From: Nocardia xishanensis NBRC 101358
GTDB lineage: Bacteria > Actinomycetota > Actinomycetes > Mycobacteriales > Mycobacteriaceae
Direction of reading: 5' to 3'
Assembly: GCF_001613365.1 (NCBI RefSeq)
Contig: NZ_BDCF01000031.1
Location: 25,422 to 89,421, forward strand
Length of the DNA stretch: 64,000 nt
How positions within the stretch are numbered: the stretch's first letter is position 1; every line of letters begins with the position of its first letter. The notes under the pieces are model-generated. The model made no database searches, had not been told where the DNA came from, and worked only from the letters and a program-made list of their open reading frames with translations. A program made the translations under genes and the position numbers. Below, piece after piece: positions 17,616 to 25,678 of the stretch.

Positions 17616-17633
17616 CTTGACACCACTCCATTC

Positions 17634-17660
17634 GTAGTACTACAGTTCAAATCACTACAG
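17634..17660. promoter_or_regulatory. Candidate TetR operator between the regulator and the DHFR-like pair
   Basis: The gap holds the perfect 10-bp palindrome GTAGTACTAC (17634-17643) and two direct copies of ACTACAG (17639-17645 and 17654-17660) spaced 15 bp apart. Overlapping dyad and repeated half-sites between a TetR gene and its divergent target are the usual layout for an operator. Confidence 0.6.
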
Positions 17661-17690
17661 ACAGAGTACAACGCGATGGGCGGTCTTGGA

Positions 17691-18266
17691 ATGCGAAAGC
17701 TTGTGTACTACGTGGCGGTTTCTCTCGACGGCTACATCGCGGGTCCGGCGGGGCAGTACGACTTCTACCCGGTCGACGCCGAGATGATGGCCGCGATCAA
17801 CGCGCAATATCCGGAGTTCGTCCCGTCCTTCCTGCGCTCGCAGCAGGGCATGTCGCAGGACGAGCCCAACAAACGCTTCGACACCGTGCTGATGGGCCGC
17901 GGCACCTACGAGCCAGCGCTCTCCGCGGGCGTGACCAACCCGTACGCCCATCTGAAGCAGTACGTGGTGTCCACGACGCTCGGCCACGTCGACGACCCGG
18001 CCGTCACGATCGTCGAGTCCGATCCCGTCGAACTGGTCCGCCGTCTGAAGGGCGAGCCGGGCGGCGACATCTGGCTGTGCGGCGGCGGCAAACTCGCCGG
18101 CGTGCTGCTCGGCGAGATCGATGAACTGATCATCAAGAGCTACCCGGTGGTCGCGGGCGACGGCATCGCCGCCTTCTCCGGTGCGTTCCGTCCGACCGGC
18201 TTCGTCCCCACTCAGCGCAGGGCCTTCGACAACGGCGCCCAGGTCACCTGGTTCACCGCCGCCTGA
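17691..18266 (+). CDS. Dihydrofolate reductase / RibD C-terminal family protein (copy 1)
   Basis: From ATG 17691 the protein is 191 residues, identical in length to its downstream paralogue and starting with the same MRKLVY(Y/F). An in-frame ATG at 17676 is less likely. The fold shows VSLDGYIAGPAGQYDFYPVD, the NADPH-binding segment RFDTVLMGRGTYEPAL and the late GGDIWLCGGGKLAGVLL, as in the RibD-C/DHFR-like family of small NADPH-dependent reductases. The substrate is unknown; canonical folate activity is doubtful. It is the first gene of a likely two-gene unit facing away from a TetR gene. Confidence 0.9.
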   Translation: MRKLVYYVAVSLDGYIAGPAGQYDFYPVDAEMMAAINAQYPEFVPSFLRSQQGMSQDEPNKRFDTVLMGRGTYEPALSAGVTNPYAHLKQYVVSTTLGHVDDPAVTIVESDPVELVRRLKGEPGGDIWLCGGGKLAGVLLGEIDELIIKSYPVVAGDGIAAFSGAFRPTGFVPTQRRAFDNGAQVTWFTAA

Positions 18267-18302
18267 TCCCACCCGCCCCGCGCATCGATAAGGAGAAACT
18301 TC

Positions 18303-18878
18303 ATGCGAAAGCTCGTGTACTTCGTCGGCATGTCCCTGGACGGCTATATCGCCGGTCCGGACGGCGAGATCGACTTCCTACCCGTGGCCCCGGACTTCGC
18401 CGGATGGCTCGCCGCCGAGTATCCGGAGACCCTGCCGACGCACGCGCGTCCGCATTTCGGTCTCGCGGCCGACGCGCCGTGCCAGAAGTTCGACACCCTG
18501 GTGATGGGTCGCGGCACCTACGAACCCGCCTTGGCCGTCGGCATCACCAGCCCCTACTCGCATATGCGGCAGTATGTCGTATCCGGCACGCTCGGGCGGA
18601 TCGACGACCCCACAGTCGAGCTGGTCGACGGCGACGCGGTGGGTCTGGTCCGCCGGTTGAAGCAGGAGGACGGCATGGACATCTGGCTGGCCGGCGGCGG
18701 CAAGCTCGCGGGCGCGCTCATCGATGAGATCGACGAGCTCGTCGTCAAGAGCTATCCCGTCACGGCCGGTGCGGGTGTCCGCGCGTTCGACGGGCCGTTC
18801 CGGCCGACGCTGTTCACCCCGGCCCGGCGTCAGGGGTTCGACAACGGCACCCAGGTCACCTGGCTGGCCAGGGCGTGA
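18303..18878 (+). CDS. Dihydrofolate reductase / RibD C-terminal family protein (copy 2)
   Basis: This 191-residue paralogue follows copy 1 by 36 bp with an AAGGAG site before its ATG. It repeats the same landmarks: MSLDGYIAGPDGEIDFLPVA, KFDTLVMGRGTYEPALAVGI, and DIWLAGGGKLAGALIDEIDE. The two proteins align without gaps over most of their length, so they arose by tandem duplication. Divergence is largest around residues 35-55. Both presumably bind NADPH. Retaining both copies suggests different substrates or a heterodimer, which is inference. Confidence 0.9.
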   Translation: MRKLVYFVGMSLDGYIAGPDGEIDFLPVAPDFAGWLAAEYPETLPTHARPHFGLAADAPCQKFDTLVMGRGTYEPALAVGITSPYSHMRQYVVSGTLGRIDDPTVELVDGDAVGLVRRLKQEDGMDIWLAGGGKLAGALIDEIDELVVKSYPVTAGAGVRAFDGPFRPTLFTPARRQGFDNGTQVTWLARA

Positions 18879-18881
18879 CGC

Positions 18882-19295
18882 TCAGCCCGCGTCGGCGAGG
18901 AACGACAGCCTGACCTGTCGTTCCGGGTTGTCCACGTTGAGGTCGACCATGGCGATCGACTGCCAGGTGCCGAGCATCAGCTTCCCGCCGATGACCGGCA
19001 CCGTGGCGTGGGGCGGGATCATCGCGGGCATCACGTGCGAGCGCCCGTGCCCGCGCGAGCCGTGCGCGTGCCGCCACCTGTCGTCGGCGGGCAGCAGATC
19101 GCCGAGTGCGGCGAGCAGGTCGTCGTCGCTGCCCGCGCCCAGTTCGATGATGGCGATACCGGCCGTCGCGTGCGGCACGAAGACGTGCAGCAGCCCGTCT
19201 CCGCCCGCCGTGGCGGCGAACTCCGCGCACTGCGGCGTGAGGTCGTGCACCACCTCGCGCCGCCCCGTCGTGACCGCGATCAGTGAGCTCTTCAT
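18882..19295 (-). CDS. UPF0047 / YjbQ-family protein
   Basis: The 137-residue protein begins MKSSLIAVTTGRREVVHDLT. It contains the conserved HVFVPHATAGIAIIELGAGS, then HGSRGHGRSHVMPAMIPPHA and LMLGTWQSIAMVDLNV, the landmarks of the YjbQ (secondary thiamine-phosphate synthase-like) family of trimeric beta barrels. The conserved His and Glu residues are present. Weak thiamine-phosphate synthase activity is known for some members; the physiological role is unclear. It is convergent with the DHFR-like pair, with only 3 bp between stops. The ATG at 19293-19295 gives the standard family length. Confidence 0.9.
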   Translation of the reverse strand: MKSSLIAVTTGRREVVHDLTPQCAEFAATAGGDGLLHVFVPHATAGIAIIELGAGSDDDLLAALGDLLPADDRWRHAHGSRGHGRSHVMPAMIPPHATVPVIGGKLMLGTWQSIAMVDLNVDNPERQVRLSFLADAG

Positions 19296-19356
19296 GGCCC
19301 CATCATGACCGGTCGCGTGGGCGAGGTGGTCGACCATTCGAGAGTTCTTGCGTATG

Positions 19357-19370
19357 TGTGCTTTTGCACA
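19357..19370. promoter_or_regulatory. Small dyad TGTGC-TTTT-GCACA upstream of ask
   Basis: A perfect 5-4-5 inverted repeat lies about 90 bp before the ask start, in the 165-bp gap shared with the divergent YjbQ gene. It resembles a regulator site. The TGTG/CACA spacing is 6 rather than the 8 expected for Crp/GlxR, so the protein is unknown. Confidence 0.35.
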
Positions 19371-19460
19371 GCTCGGGGAGGTAGCGACGAATCCGGTGGA
19401 CGGCGGCCGGTAGTCTTGGGGGCTGTTACCAGCCGATTGTCGATCTTGGAGGACCCAGTC

Positions 19461-20726
19461 GTGGCTCTCGTTGTTCAGAAGTACGGAGGATCCTCGGTCG
19501 CTACCGCCGAGCGTATCCGGCGCGTCGCTGAACGGATCGTCGAGACCAAGAAGCAAGGCCACGACGTGGTGGTCGTCTGCTCGGCGATGGGCGACACGAC
19601 CGACGAACTCCTCGATCTCGCCCAACAAGTGGCGCCGGCGCCGCCCGCCCGCGAGATGGACATGCTGCTCACCTCGGGCGAGCGCATCTCCAACGCCCTG
19701 GTCGCGATGGCGATCCACTCACTCGGCGCGGAGGCCCGCTCGTTCACCGGCTCGCAGGCGGGTGTCATCACCACCGGCGCGCACGGCAACGCGAAGATCA
19801 TCGACGTCAGCCCGAGCCGCGTGCGCGAGGCGCTCGACGGGGGCACCATCGTGCTGGTCGCCGGGTTCCAGGGCGTGAGCCAGGACAGCAAGGACGTCAC
19901 CACGCTCGGTCGCGGCGGCTCCGACACCACCGCCGTCGCGCTGGCCGCGGCGCTGGATGCCGACGTCTGCGAGATCTACACCGATGTGGACGGTGTCTTC
20001 ACCGCCGACCCGCGGATCGTCTCCGACGCGCAGCGGCTCGAGCAGGTCTCCTACGAGGAGATGCTCGAGATGGCGGCCTGCGGCTCCAAAGTGCTGATGC
20101 TGCGCTGCGTCGAGTACGCGCGCCGCTACAACGTGCCCGTGCATGTGCGCTCGTCCTACACCGACAAGCAGGGCACCTACGTTTACGGATCGATGGAGGA
20201 CATCCCCTTGGAGAAAGCAATCCTCACTGGCGTCGCGCACGACCGCAGCGAGGCCAAGGTGACCGTGGTCGGGCTGTCGGACGAGCCGGGATTCGCCGCC
20301 AAGGTGTTCCGCGCCATCGCCGACGCCGAGATCAACATCGACATGGTCCTGCAGAACATCTCCAAGGTGGAGACCGGCAAGACCGACATCACGTTCACAC
20401 TGCCCAAGACCGAGGGCGCGCGCGCCGTCGAGATGCTGACCAAGCGCCAGGGCGAGATCGGCTTCTCCCAGGTGCTCTACGACGACCACATCGGCAAGGT
20501 GTCGCTGGTCGGCGCGGGCATGAAGAGCCACCCCGGCGTCACCGCGACGTTCTGCGAGGCGCTCGCCGACGCCGGCATCAACATCGACCTGATCTCCACC
20601 TCCGAGATCCGGATCTCGGTCCTGGTCAAGGACACCGAGCTGGACGACGCCGTGAAGGTGCTGCACCGCGCCTTCGATCTCGGCGGCGACGAGGTGGCCG
20701 TGGTGCACGCAGGAACGGGGCGCTGA
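19461..20726 (+). CDS. ask: Aspartate kinase
   Basis: The GTG at 19461 is preceded by GGAGG and gives 421 residues, the length of mycobacterial Ask. It phosphorylates aspartate, the entry step to lysine, diaminopimelate, threonine and methionine. The kinase domain shows VVQKYGGSSVATAERIRRVA, LLTSGERISNALVAMAIHS, and TTLGRGGSDTTAVALAAALD. Two C-terminal ACT domains follow, from EAKVTVVGLSDEPGFAAKVF and VSLVGAGMKSHPGVTATFCE, for feedback by lysine and threonine. As in corynebacteria, an internal start at 20193 (MEDIPLEKAILTG) could yield a separate ~177-residue regulatory beta subunit. asd lies downstream in the same operon. Confidence 0.97.
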   Translation: MALVVQKYGGSSVATAERIRRVAERIVETKKQGHDVVVVCSAMGDTTDELLDLAQQVAPAPPAREMDMLLTSGERISNALVAMAIHSLGAEARSFTGSQAGVITTGAHGNAKIIDVSPSRVREALDGGTIVLVAGFQGVSQDSKDVTTLGRGGSDTTAVALAAALDADVCEIYTDVDGVFTADPRIVSDAQRLEQVSYEEMLEMAACGSKVLMLRCVEYARRYNVPVHVRSSYTDKQGTYVYGSMEDIPLEKAILTGVAHDRSEAKVTVVGLSDEPGFAAKVFRAIADAEINIDMVLQNISKVETGKTDITFTLPKTEGARAVEMLTKRQGEIGFSQVLYDDHIGKVSLVGAGMKSHPGVTATFCEALADAGINIDLISTSEIRISVLVKDTELDDAVKVLHRAFDLGGDEVAVVHAGTGR

Positions 20727-20789
20727 CATGATCGGGTCAAGCCCGGAGGCGGCAGCGCAGCGTAACCACGCAGGGCTCCCGATCATGTC
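20725..20789. repeat. 65-bp palindromic element between ask and asd
   Basis: The element is bounded by a 12-bp perfect inverted repeat, GACATGATCGGG (20725-20736) and CCCGATCATGTC (20778-20789). An inner 5-bp stem pairs AGCCC (20740-20744) with GGGCT (20773-20777). A direct repeat CGCTGACATG occurs at 20721-20730 and again at 20797-20806, where it spans the asd start. The element therefore sits inside what looks like a duplicated junction. In the ask-asd transcript it would form a strong hairpin; it could equally be a small REP/MITE-like insertion. Confidence 0.7.
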
Positions 20790-20803
20790 GAAAGGACGCT
20801 GAC

Positions 20804-21838
20804 ATGGGTATTCGAGTAGGAGTCGTCGGCGCGACCGGACAGGTCGGCGCCGTCATGCGGAAGCTGCTGGAGGAGCGCGACTTCCCGGCCGACGAGGTGC
20901 GATTCTTCGCGTCCGCGCGCTCGGCGGGCAAGACGCTGCCGTGGCGCGGCGGCGAGGTCGTGGTGGAGGACGCCGAGACGGCGGACCCCTCCGGCCTCGA
21001 CATCGCGCTGTTCTCGGCGGGCGCCACCATGTCCAGGGTGCAGGCGCCGCGATTCGCGGCGGCGGGCGTCACCGTCATCGACAACTCGTCGGCCTGGCGC
21101 AAGGACCCCGAGGTCCCGCTCGTGGTCAGCGAGGTCAACCCGGAGCAGACCCGCAACCTGGTCAAGGGCATCATCGCCAACCCGAACTGCACCACCATGG
21201 CCGCGATGCCGGTGCTCAAGCCGCTGCACGACGAGGCGGGCCTGACCAGGCTGGTCGTCTCCAGCTACCAGGCGGTATCCGGTTCCGGTCTGGCAGGCGT
21301 CGACGAGCTGGCCTCGCAGGTGCGCGCGGTGATCGACGACGCCGAGAAGCTGGTGCACGACGGCAGCGCCGTGACGTTTCCCGCGCCGAACAAGTACGTC
21401 GCGCCGATCGCCTTCGACGTGATCCCGCTGGCCGGTTCGCTGGTCGACGACGAGTCCGGCGAGACCGACGAGGACCAGAAGCTGCGCAACGAGAGCCGCA
21501 AGATCCTCGGCCTCCCCGAGCTTCTGGTGAGCGGCACCTGCGTGCGGGTTCCGGTCTTCACCGGCCACTCGCTGTCCATCAACGCCGAGTTCGCCAACCC
21601 GCTTTCGGTGGCGCGGGCCAAGGAACTGCTGTCCGACGCGCCCGGCGTGAAGCTGGTCGATGTGCCGACGCCGTTGCAGGCCGCAGGCGCCGACGAGTCG
21701 CTCGTCGGCCGCATCCGCCAGGATCCCGGCGTGCCCGACGGTCGCGGTCTAGCGCTGTTCGTCTCCGGCGACAACCTGCGCAAGGGCGCGGCGCTGAACA
21801 CCATTCAGATCGCCGAGGTGCTGCTCAGCGACCGCTGA
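20804..21838 (+). CDS. asd: Aspartate-semialdehyde dehydrogenase
   Basis: The 344-residue enzyme reduces aspartyl-phosphate to aspartate semialdehyde with NADPH, the step after Ask. NADP binding is at VGVVGATGQVGAVMRKLLEE. The substrate region reads VIDNSSAWRKDPEVPLVVSE, the catalytic cysteine is in IIANPNCTTMAAMPV, and the C-terminal part includes VRVPVFTGHSLSINAEFANP with the catalytic histidine. Length and motifs are standard for actinobacterial Asd. The start ATG follows AAAGGACG. It is separated from ask by 77 bp that hold a palindromic element. Confidence 0.97.
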   Translation: MGIRVGVVGATGQVGAVMRKLLEERDFPADEVRFFASARSAGKTLPWRGGEVVVEDAETADPSGLDIALFSAGATMSRVQAPRFAAAGVTVIDNSSAWRKDPEVPLVVSEVNPEQTRNLVKGIIANPNCTTMAAMPVLKPLHDEAGLTRLVVSSYQAVSGSGLAGVDELASQVRAVIDDAEKLVHDGSAVTFPAPNKYVAPIAFDVIPLAGSLVDDESGETDEDQKLRNESRKILGLPELLVSGTCVRVPVFTGHSLSINAEFANPLSVARAKELLSDAPGVKLVDVPTPLQAAGADESLVGRIRQDPGVPDGRGLALFVSGDNLRKGAALNTIQIAEVLLSDR

Positions 21839-21854
21839 GCCGTTTCGTCCCAAT

Positions 21855-21892
21855 CGGGCCGATTCGATCCGCCACTGGATCGGGTCGGCCCG
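21855..21892 (+). terminator. Hairpin terminator after asd
   Basis: A 16-bp stem with two G-U wobbles pairs 21855-21870 (CGGGCCGATTCGATCC) with 21877-21892 (GGATCGGGTCGGCCCG) around a 6-base loop, starting 17 bp after the asd stop. It closes the ask-asd unit. Confidence 0.75.
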
Positions 21893-21957
21893 CTTGCCGT
21901 ATCAAGCGCTGGCACAATCGCTTCGGTAAGCGAGTCCGGCGTGGAGAGGTGTGACCG

Positions 21958-22569
21958 GTGGGTTCCTATGTCGCCGTGCACATCGCGGACTGGCCGCGCC
22001 TGGCGCGGACGGTGTCGGAACGGGCGACGCGACGGTTCGCCGACCTGGAGTGGCCCGACGAGGATCATCGCCAGCTCTATCCGATCGGCCTGCGCTGGCT
22101 GGACCGCACCGAGCGCTGGATCGCGGAGTACCGTTTCCACGCCTACAGTTCCGCCGCGCTGCACTCCGAATTCGAGGCGGTGTGGCGCGACGCCCGCCTC
22201 TTCGTGCCGTGGGACGCTCCGCCCGAGACGGCCACGCTGATCGCCGACACCGACCTGTTCCTGCGCGGCCTCTACGGCGCCGACCTGCCTGTCGAACCCG
22301 CCGCCCACCAGCCTTGGAGCGGGCACAGCGACACCATCCGTCCCACCGCGTGGCTCGCTCACTCGCCGGCGCACCTGGCCACCTTGGCCGACCTGTGGGG
22401 CCGCATCGCCACGCGCATTCCCGATCTGCATCCACATCTCGACCGCGAAACCGCGAACCGCCACCGCATCACCACTCCCGCGGTCTTCGAACGCTTGCTT
22501 CGCGATTGGGGCGAGGTGGTCCACGAAGCCGATACCCGCCGCTGGGGACTGCTCATCGACATGTGGTGA
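21958..22569 (+). CDS. Hypothetical protein, 203 aa
   Basis: The GTG at 21958 follows GAGAGG and opens a frame rich in Trp, Arg and His: MGSYVAVHIADWPRLARTVS, LRWLDRTERWIAEYRFHAYS, and DLWGRIATRIPDLHPHLDRE. I do not recognise a family. It has no membrane helix or signal peptide, so it is probably cytosolic and mostly alpha-helical. It is flanked by the asd terminator and the convergent serine hydrolase gene, so it seems to be a single-gene unit. A start overlapping the next frame is unlikely because codon bias fits this frame throughout. Confidence 0.65.
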   Translation: MGSYVAVHIADWPRLARTVSERATRRFADLEWPDEDHRQLYPIGLRWLDRTERWIAEYRFHAYSSAALHSEFEAVWRDARLFVPWDAPPETATLIADTDLFLRGLYGADLPVEPAAHQPWSGHSDTIRPTAWLAHSPAHLATLADLWGRIATRIPDLHPHLDRETANRHRITTPAVFERLLRDWGEVVHEADTRRWGLLIDMW

Positions 22570-22615
22570 GAACCCGGCACGTGACAGCCGACGTACGGAT
22601 GGTTTGGGGCGGCGG

Positions 22616-24004
22616 TCAGTGGATGCCGGGGGTGCGTGGATCGTGCCCGAGGCAGACGACGATGAAGCAGCCGGGGGCGATATCCGCGAACGGGGGCGCG
22701 AGCGGGTAGTTCAAGCAGGAGAAGACATTGCAGCCTGGGTAGGTGGCCGGCCCGATGCCGAAGACCGCGAGCAAAAGGTTCGGGTCGACGAGTCGGCGCG
22801 GGTCCAACCGAATCGGCGGCTCGATGTACGGCCCGGGATCGGGGACGGGATTCTCGGGCATGGCGGCGAAGAGCATGCGGAAGAACTCGTACGGCAGTTC
22901 GTCGGTGTTCTGCAGGATGCCGGAGAAACCGTAGCTGCTGACGTTGCCGAAGACGCCGGTCCACATCACCATCAGATCGAGCGAGGGCAGCACGAAAACG
23001 TTCTGCAAACCGAGCCCGGCCATCATGTACATGTCGGGCGGCATGAACGAGGGCGATTCCGCGCAGTCCGGGCCCAGCCAGAAGAGGTAGCCGTAGCACG
23101 GGTTCGCCTGCGACGGCGTCAACGCCATCCGGAGATACTCTTCGGATACGAGTTGGTCTGCGCCCCAGCGGCCTTCGTTGCTCACCAACAGGCCGAGCTT
23201 GGCGAGATCGTTCGGCGGGATCATCAGATGCGCGTAGCCGTAGGTGTTTCCGGCGCGATCCTTGGCCCAGTAGTAGTCGCCGCGGAGAATGCCGAGCGGG
23301 TCGAACAGCTCCCGCTGCGCGAACTGCTGAAGCGGCTCGCCGATGGCCAGTTCGATGACGAACGTCAGCAAGTCGACGTTGCGCTGGCTGTAGCTGAAGA
23401 CGGTGCCGGGTGGATTGTCCAGCGGCACAGCGAGCGCCTGCACCGCGCTGTGCGGATCGATGGGGACCACACCCGTGATGCCCTCGGTGACTACGCCGAC
23501 TGTCATGCCGGATGTTTCGGTGAGCAGATCCTCGACCCGGATGGCGCGGTGTGCCGCGTCGCCGAGGCCAGGGGGAAGGTACTTGTCGATCGGGGCGTCC
23601 AGGTCGAGCAGGCCACGGTCCCAAGCGATGCCCGCGAGCACCGAGACCACGCTCTTGGTCACGCTCCAGACATTCCACGCGACGTTGTCGGTCTTCGCAT
23701 TGTTCGGTCCCTCGCCGACCAGGCAGTTGTGCCGAAAGACCTGGATATTGAGGCGATTTCGGTGACTGGCGAACTCCAGTGCGGCGTCGAGCAGCTCGGC
23801 GTCGAATCCGGCTCGAGCCGGCGCGGCGCGCTGCGCTTCCCGGCCGGAGCTGACCTCGCAGCGAGCCTGTTTCGTGGTGGCGGCTGGAGCCGCGTGCGCG
23901 GTCGCGCCGAAGAGGCTTCCCGCGACAAGCGACATCGCCGCGATTCCAGCGAGGAAACCACAGAAACGCCCCATGGGCATGAGGCTATCGCGCCGGACCC
24001 GCAT
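22616..24004 (-). CDS. Secreted beta-lactamase-fold serine hydrolase (class C type)
   Basis: The 462-residue protein starts with a Sec signal (hydrophobic stretch FLAGIAAMSLVAGSLFGATA ending in AHAAP). An ATG at 23980 (MPMGRF) is a likely truer start. The serine beta-lactamase-like fold shows the nucleophile motif SVTK in VWSVTKSVVSVLAGI, DLDAPIDKYLPPGLGD, and FSYSQRNVDLLTF as the YxN-like element. Such proteins are esterases, D-peptidases or peptidoglycan-related hydrolases rather than true lactamases; the substrate is unknown. The C-terminal ~80 residues are Pro- and Cys-rich (PATYPGCNVFSCLNYPLAPP), probably held by disulfides, consistent with export. Confidence 0.87.
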   Translation of the reverse strand: MRVRRDSLMPMGRFCGFLAGIAAMSLVAGSLFGATAHAAPAATTKQARCEVSSGREAQRAAPARAGFDAELLDAALEFASHRNRLNIQVFRHNCLVGEGPNNAKTDNVAWNVWSVTKSVVSVLAGIAWDRGLLDLDAPIDKYLPPGLGDAAHRAIRVEDLLTETSGMTVGVVTEGITGVVPIDPHSAVQALAVPLDNPPGTVFSYSQRNVDLLTFVIELAIGEPLQQFAQRELFDPLGILRGDYYWAKDRAGNTYGYAHLMIPPNDLAKLGLLVSNEGRWGADQLVSEEYLRMALTPSQANPCYGYLFWLGPDCAESPSFMPPDMYMMAGLGLQNVFVLPSLDLMVMWTGVFGNVSSYGFSGILQNTDELPYEFFRMLFAAMPENPVPDPGPYIEPPIRLDPRRLVDPNLLLAVFGIGPATYPGCNVFSCLNYPLAPPFADIAPGCFIVVCLGHDPRTPGIH

Positions 24005-24050
24005 GGACCGGGCAACAGGCGGTGGCGCGCGCCACGAAAATCGCGGAGGC

Positions 24051-25319
24051 TCAGCGTGCCCGGCGAGTCACCGCGTAGAGCGCGGCGCCGAGCGCGAGAA
24101 CCGCGGCTCCGACCAGCACCGACCCCAACGGCAGCGCGACCGCGACGACCACGCATCCGGACGCTCCCACCACCGGAATCCAGCGGGCAGGCCGGTCCTC
24201 CGCCGCGGTGAGCGTGCCGGCCGAGACATTGGCGACGAGGTAGTAGACCAGCACGGTGAACGACGAGAAGCCAATGGCCGCACGCAGATCGAAGCTCGCC
24301 GCGACCACGGCGACCACCGCGCCGACGACCAGCTCGGCCCGGTGCGGCACGCCGAAGCGGGGATGCACGGCGGCGAGCGCGTGCGGCAGATACCGGTCGC
24401 GGGCCATGGCCAGCGTCGTGCGCGAGACGCCGAGGACGAGCGCGAGCAGCGAGCCCGCCGCCGCGACCACCGCGCCGACCCGAACCACCGGCGCAAGCGC
24501 CGGAGCGCCCGCCTCGGCGACGACCCTGGCCAGCGGATCGGTCGCCGAGGCGAGCCCGGCCGAGCCGAGCACCGCCAGCGCGGCGGCCGCGACCACGGCG
24601 TAGACCACGAGCGCGACGGCCAGCGCGAGCATGATCGCGCGCGGAATGGTGCGTCTCGGCTCGCGCACTTCCTCGCCGAGGGTGGCGATGCGCGCGTATC
24701 CGGCGAACGCGAAGAACAGCAGCCCGGCCGCTTCCAGCACGTCGCGCGGTCCGATCCGGTCCGGCAAGACGGTCGCGGCGGTGTGCGTGCCGGAGAAACC
24801 GGCCACCGCCACCATCGCGAGTACGGTGAGCACGATCGCCACGATGATCCGGGTGGCCAGCGCGGACTTCTGCACGCCGGTGTAGTTGATCGCGGTGATG
24901 ATCAGCACCGCCGCGACCGCGACCGCTCGGGACTGCTCGGGCCACGCGTAGTGGCCGACGGTCAGCGCCATCGCGGCGCACGAGGCCGTCTTGCCGACGA
25001 CGAACGCCCACCCGGCCAGGTACCCCCAGAACGGGCCGAGCCGTTCCCGGCCGTATACGTAAGTGCCGCCCGAGACCGGATAGCGCGCGGCCAGCCGGGC
25101 CGACGACATCGCGTTGCAGTAGGCGAGCAGCGAAGCGATTGCCAGCGCGAGCAGCAGCCACGAGCCCGCGGCCCCGGCCGCCGGTGCGAGCGCGGCGAAG
25201 ATCCCGGCGCCGATCATCGAGCCGAGACCGATCAGCACCGAGTCGGTGAGCCCGAGCCTGCGGTGCAGTGCCGGATCCTGCGAGGCCGAATCTTGTGAGG
25301 CCGGGTCGTGCGAGGACAT
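24051..25319 (-). CDS. APC-family amino acid permease
   Basis: The 422-residue protein has about twelve predicted membrane helices. The first contains the APC signature GLTDSVLIGLGSMIGAGIFA, the broken helix that binds the substrate amino group and Na+ or H+. ARYPVSGGTYVYGRERLGPF follows, and later LGEEVREPRRTIPRAI, both conserved in amino acid/polyamine/organocation transporters. The N-terminal tail repeats a short Asp/Ser/Gln motif (SQDSASQDPA). Substrate is unknown. It ends 46 bp from the start region of the serine hydrolase on the same strand, so cotranscription is possible. Confidence 0.92.
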   Translation of the reverse strand: MSSHDPASQDSASQDPALHRRLGLTDSVLIGLGSMIGAGIFAALAPAAGAAGSWLLLALAIASLLAYCNAMSSARLAARYPVSGGTYVYGRERLGPFWGYLAGWAFVVGKTASCAAMALTVGHYAWPEQSRAVAVAAVLIITAINYTGVQKSALATRIIVAIVLTVLAMVAVAGFSGTHTAATVLPDRIGPRDVLEAAGLLFFAFAGYARIATLGEEVREPRRTIPRAIMLALAVALVVYAVVAAAALAVLGSAGLASATDPLARVVAEAGAPALAPVVRVGAVVAAAGSLLALVLGVSRTTLAMARDRYLPHALAAVHPRFGVPHRAELVVGAVVAVVAASFDLRAAIGFSSFTVLVYYLVANVSAGTLTAAEDRPARWIPVVGASGCVVVAVALPLGSVLVGAAVLALGAALYAVTRRAR

Positions 25320-25678
25320 AGCAGCATCTTGGACCGTCCAGGTGAACGGCGCGCGTTACGCGAAACGCCGCCAGGTCGGGGGGTAACCTGGCGGCGCCGC
25401 TGAGTCACCGGACGCCACGCCAGCGCCACGGATCGGGTGTCGACGTCCCACAAGCGCCTCTCGGCGGGTGGTCGCTCGAAGCGACGAAGGGTGCGGCCCG
25501 GGGCTGTCCGGACGCCGACAGTGAGCTTCAACGGGGTCGGAGACGGAACTATTCCGGCGCCGAATTGTGGTGTGCATCACGTGTGGCGCGCGGCATCGGG
25601 TGTTCGCACGACGCGATGTTTCCGGACGGTAACCGTTTAGGATCGTCGGGGTATTCGTGTGTCGAACGGGGGACTGCC
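25320..25678. other. Intergenic region ahead of the AAA+/TPR pair
   Basis: No gene is seen in these 359 bp between the divergent permease and AAA+ genes. An 11-bp stem pairs 25366-25376 (CGCCGCCAGGT) with 25386-25396 (ACCTGGCGGCG). Nearer the AAA+ gene, TTTAGGAT at about 25636-25643 could be part of a promoter, and GGGGGA precedes the GTG start. Confidence 0.5.

Noticed and set aside
19357..19370. Crp/GlxR binding site upstream of ask
   Set aside because: TGTG and CACA are 6 bp apart instead of 8, so it does not fit the Crp consensus; kept only as an unassigned dyad.
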